5,501 nucleotides of DNA, taken from the NCBI GenBank assembly GCA_022843885.1, contig JALHMU010000052.1:369-5869 (forward strand). The letters run 5' to 3'. The notes beneath the pieces were generated by a model. The model made no database searches. It worked only from the letters and a program-made list of their open reading frames with translations, and was not told the origin of the DNA. The position numbers and the translations under genes were made by a program. Numbering within the stretch: the first letter of the stretch is position 1; each line of letters begins with the position of its first letter. The stretch comes from Candidatus Peribacteraceae bacterium. Lineage in GTDB: Bacteria > Patescibacteriota > Gracilibacteria > Peribacterales > Peribacteraceae. Shown here piece after piece: positions 5,488 to 5,501 of this stretch.

Positions 5488-5501
5488 AGATCGGAAGAGC
5501 A
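5488..5501 (+). other. Residual Illumina TruSeq adapter at contig end (not biological)
   Basis: The last 14 bases are AGATCGGAAGAGCA, identical to the start of the TruSeq read-1 adapter. On the minus strand the dehydrogenase frame is coherent up to 5485 and hits a TGA at 5488-5486 only if the first adapter base is counted. The window therefore ends at an untrimmed read end. Confidence 0.93.

Overview
This window looks like bacterial chromosomal DNA of moderate GC. Protein-coding sequence fills most of it, and there are no RNA genes, insertion sequences or CRISPR arrays that I can see. The right end is a contig end: the last 14 bases (5488-5501) match the start of the Illumina TruSeq adapter, so this is a metagenomic or draft assembly. 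Taxonomy is uncertain. A TrmB-family regulator of this type is common in archaea and in candidate-phyla (Patescibacteria/Peregrinibacteria-like) bacteria. A secreted protein ending in a PEP-CTERM-like motif points instead to an exosortase-bearing diderm lineage. I cannot decide between these from the sequence.

Layout, left to right. Positions <1-527 (minus) hold the N-terminal 175 residues of a secreted protein cut at the left edge, just inside a 'VPEPAS' motif. Positions 528-675 hold its leader, promoter and the terminator of the next gene. Positions 676-1080 (minus) encode a small four-helix DoxX-family membrane protein with its own extended -10 promoter. Positions 1186-2424 (minus) encode an Amt ammonium transporter, and 2449-3858 (minus) a type I glutamine synthetase. 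These two are 24 bases apart and form an operon, glnA then amt, closed by a strong hairpin at 1126-1163. Positions 3868-4088 are an AT-rich divergent control region. Positions 4089-4862 (plus) encode a TrmB-family regulator, and 4841-5487 (minus) the C-terminal 214 residues of a sorbosone/soluble-glucose-dehydrogenase-like beta-propeller. The last two genes converge and overlap by 22 bases.

The core of the window is a nitrogen-assimilation module: Amt brings in ammonium and glutamine synthetase fixes it into glutamine. No PII protein or adenylyltransferase gene lies inside the window. The divergent TrmB-family gene shares the control region with glnA and is the obvious local candidate regulator. 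That control region holds two notable inverted repeats. One is a perfect match to the TGTNA-N7-TNACA form used by Bacillus GlnR/TnrA nitrogen regulators. The other is a perfect 7-bp-arm palindrome 4 bp further from glnA.

Other signals outside the genes are a roughly eight-fold excess of the palindrome CGATCG that is absent from the amt-glnA stretch, and a shared pyrimidine-rich TTCCC element in place of a Shine-Dalgarno sequence in front of glnA, amt and doxX.
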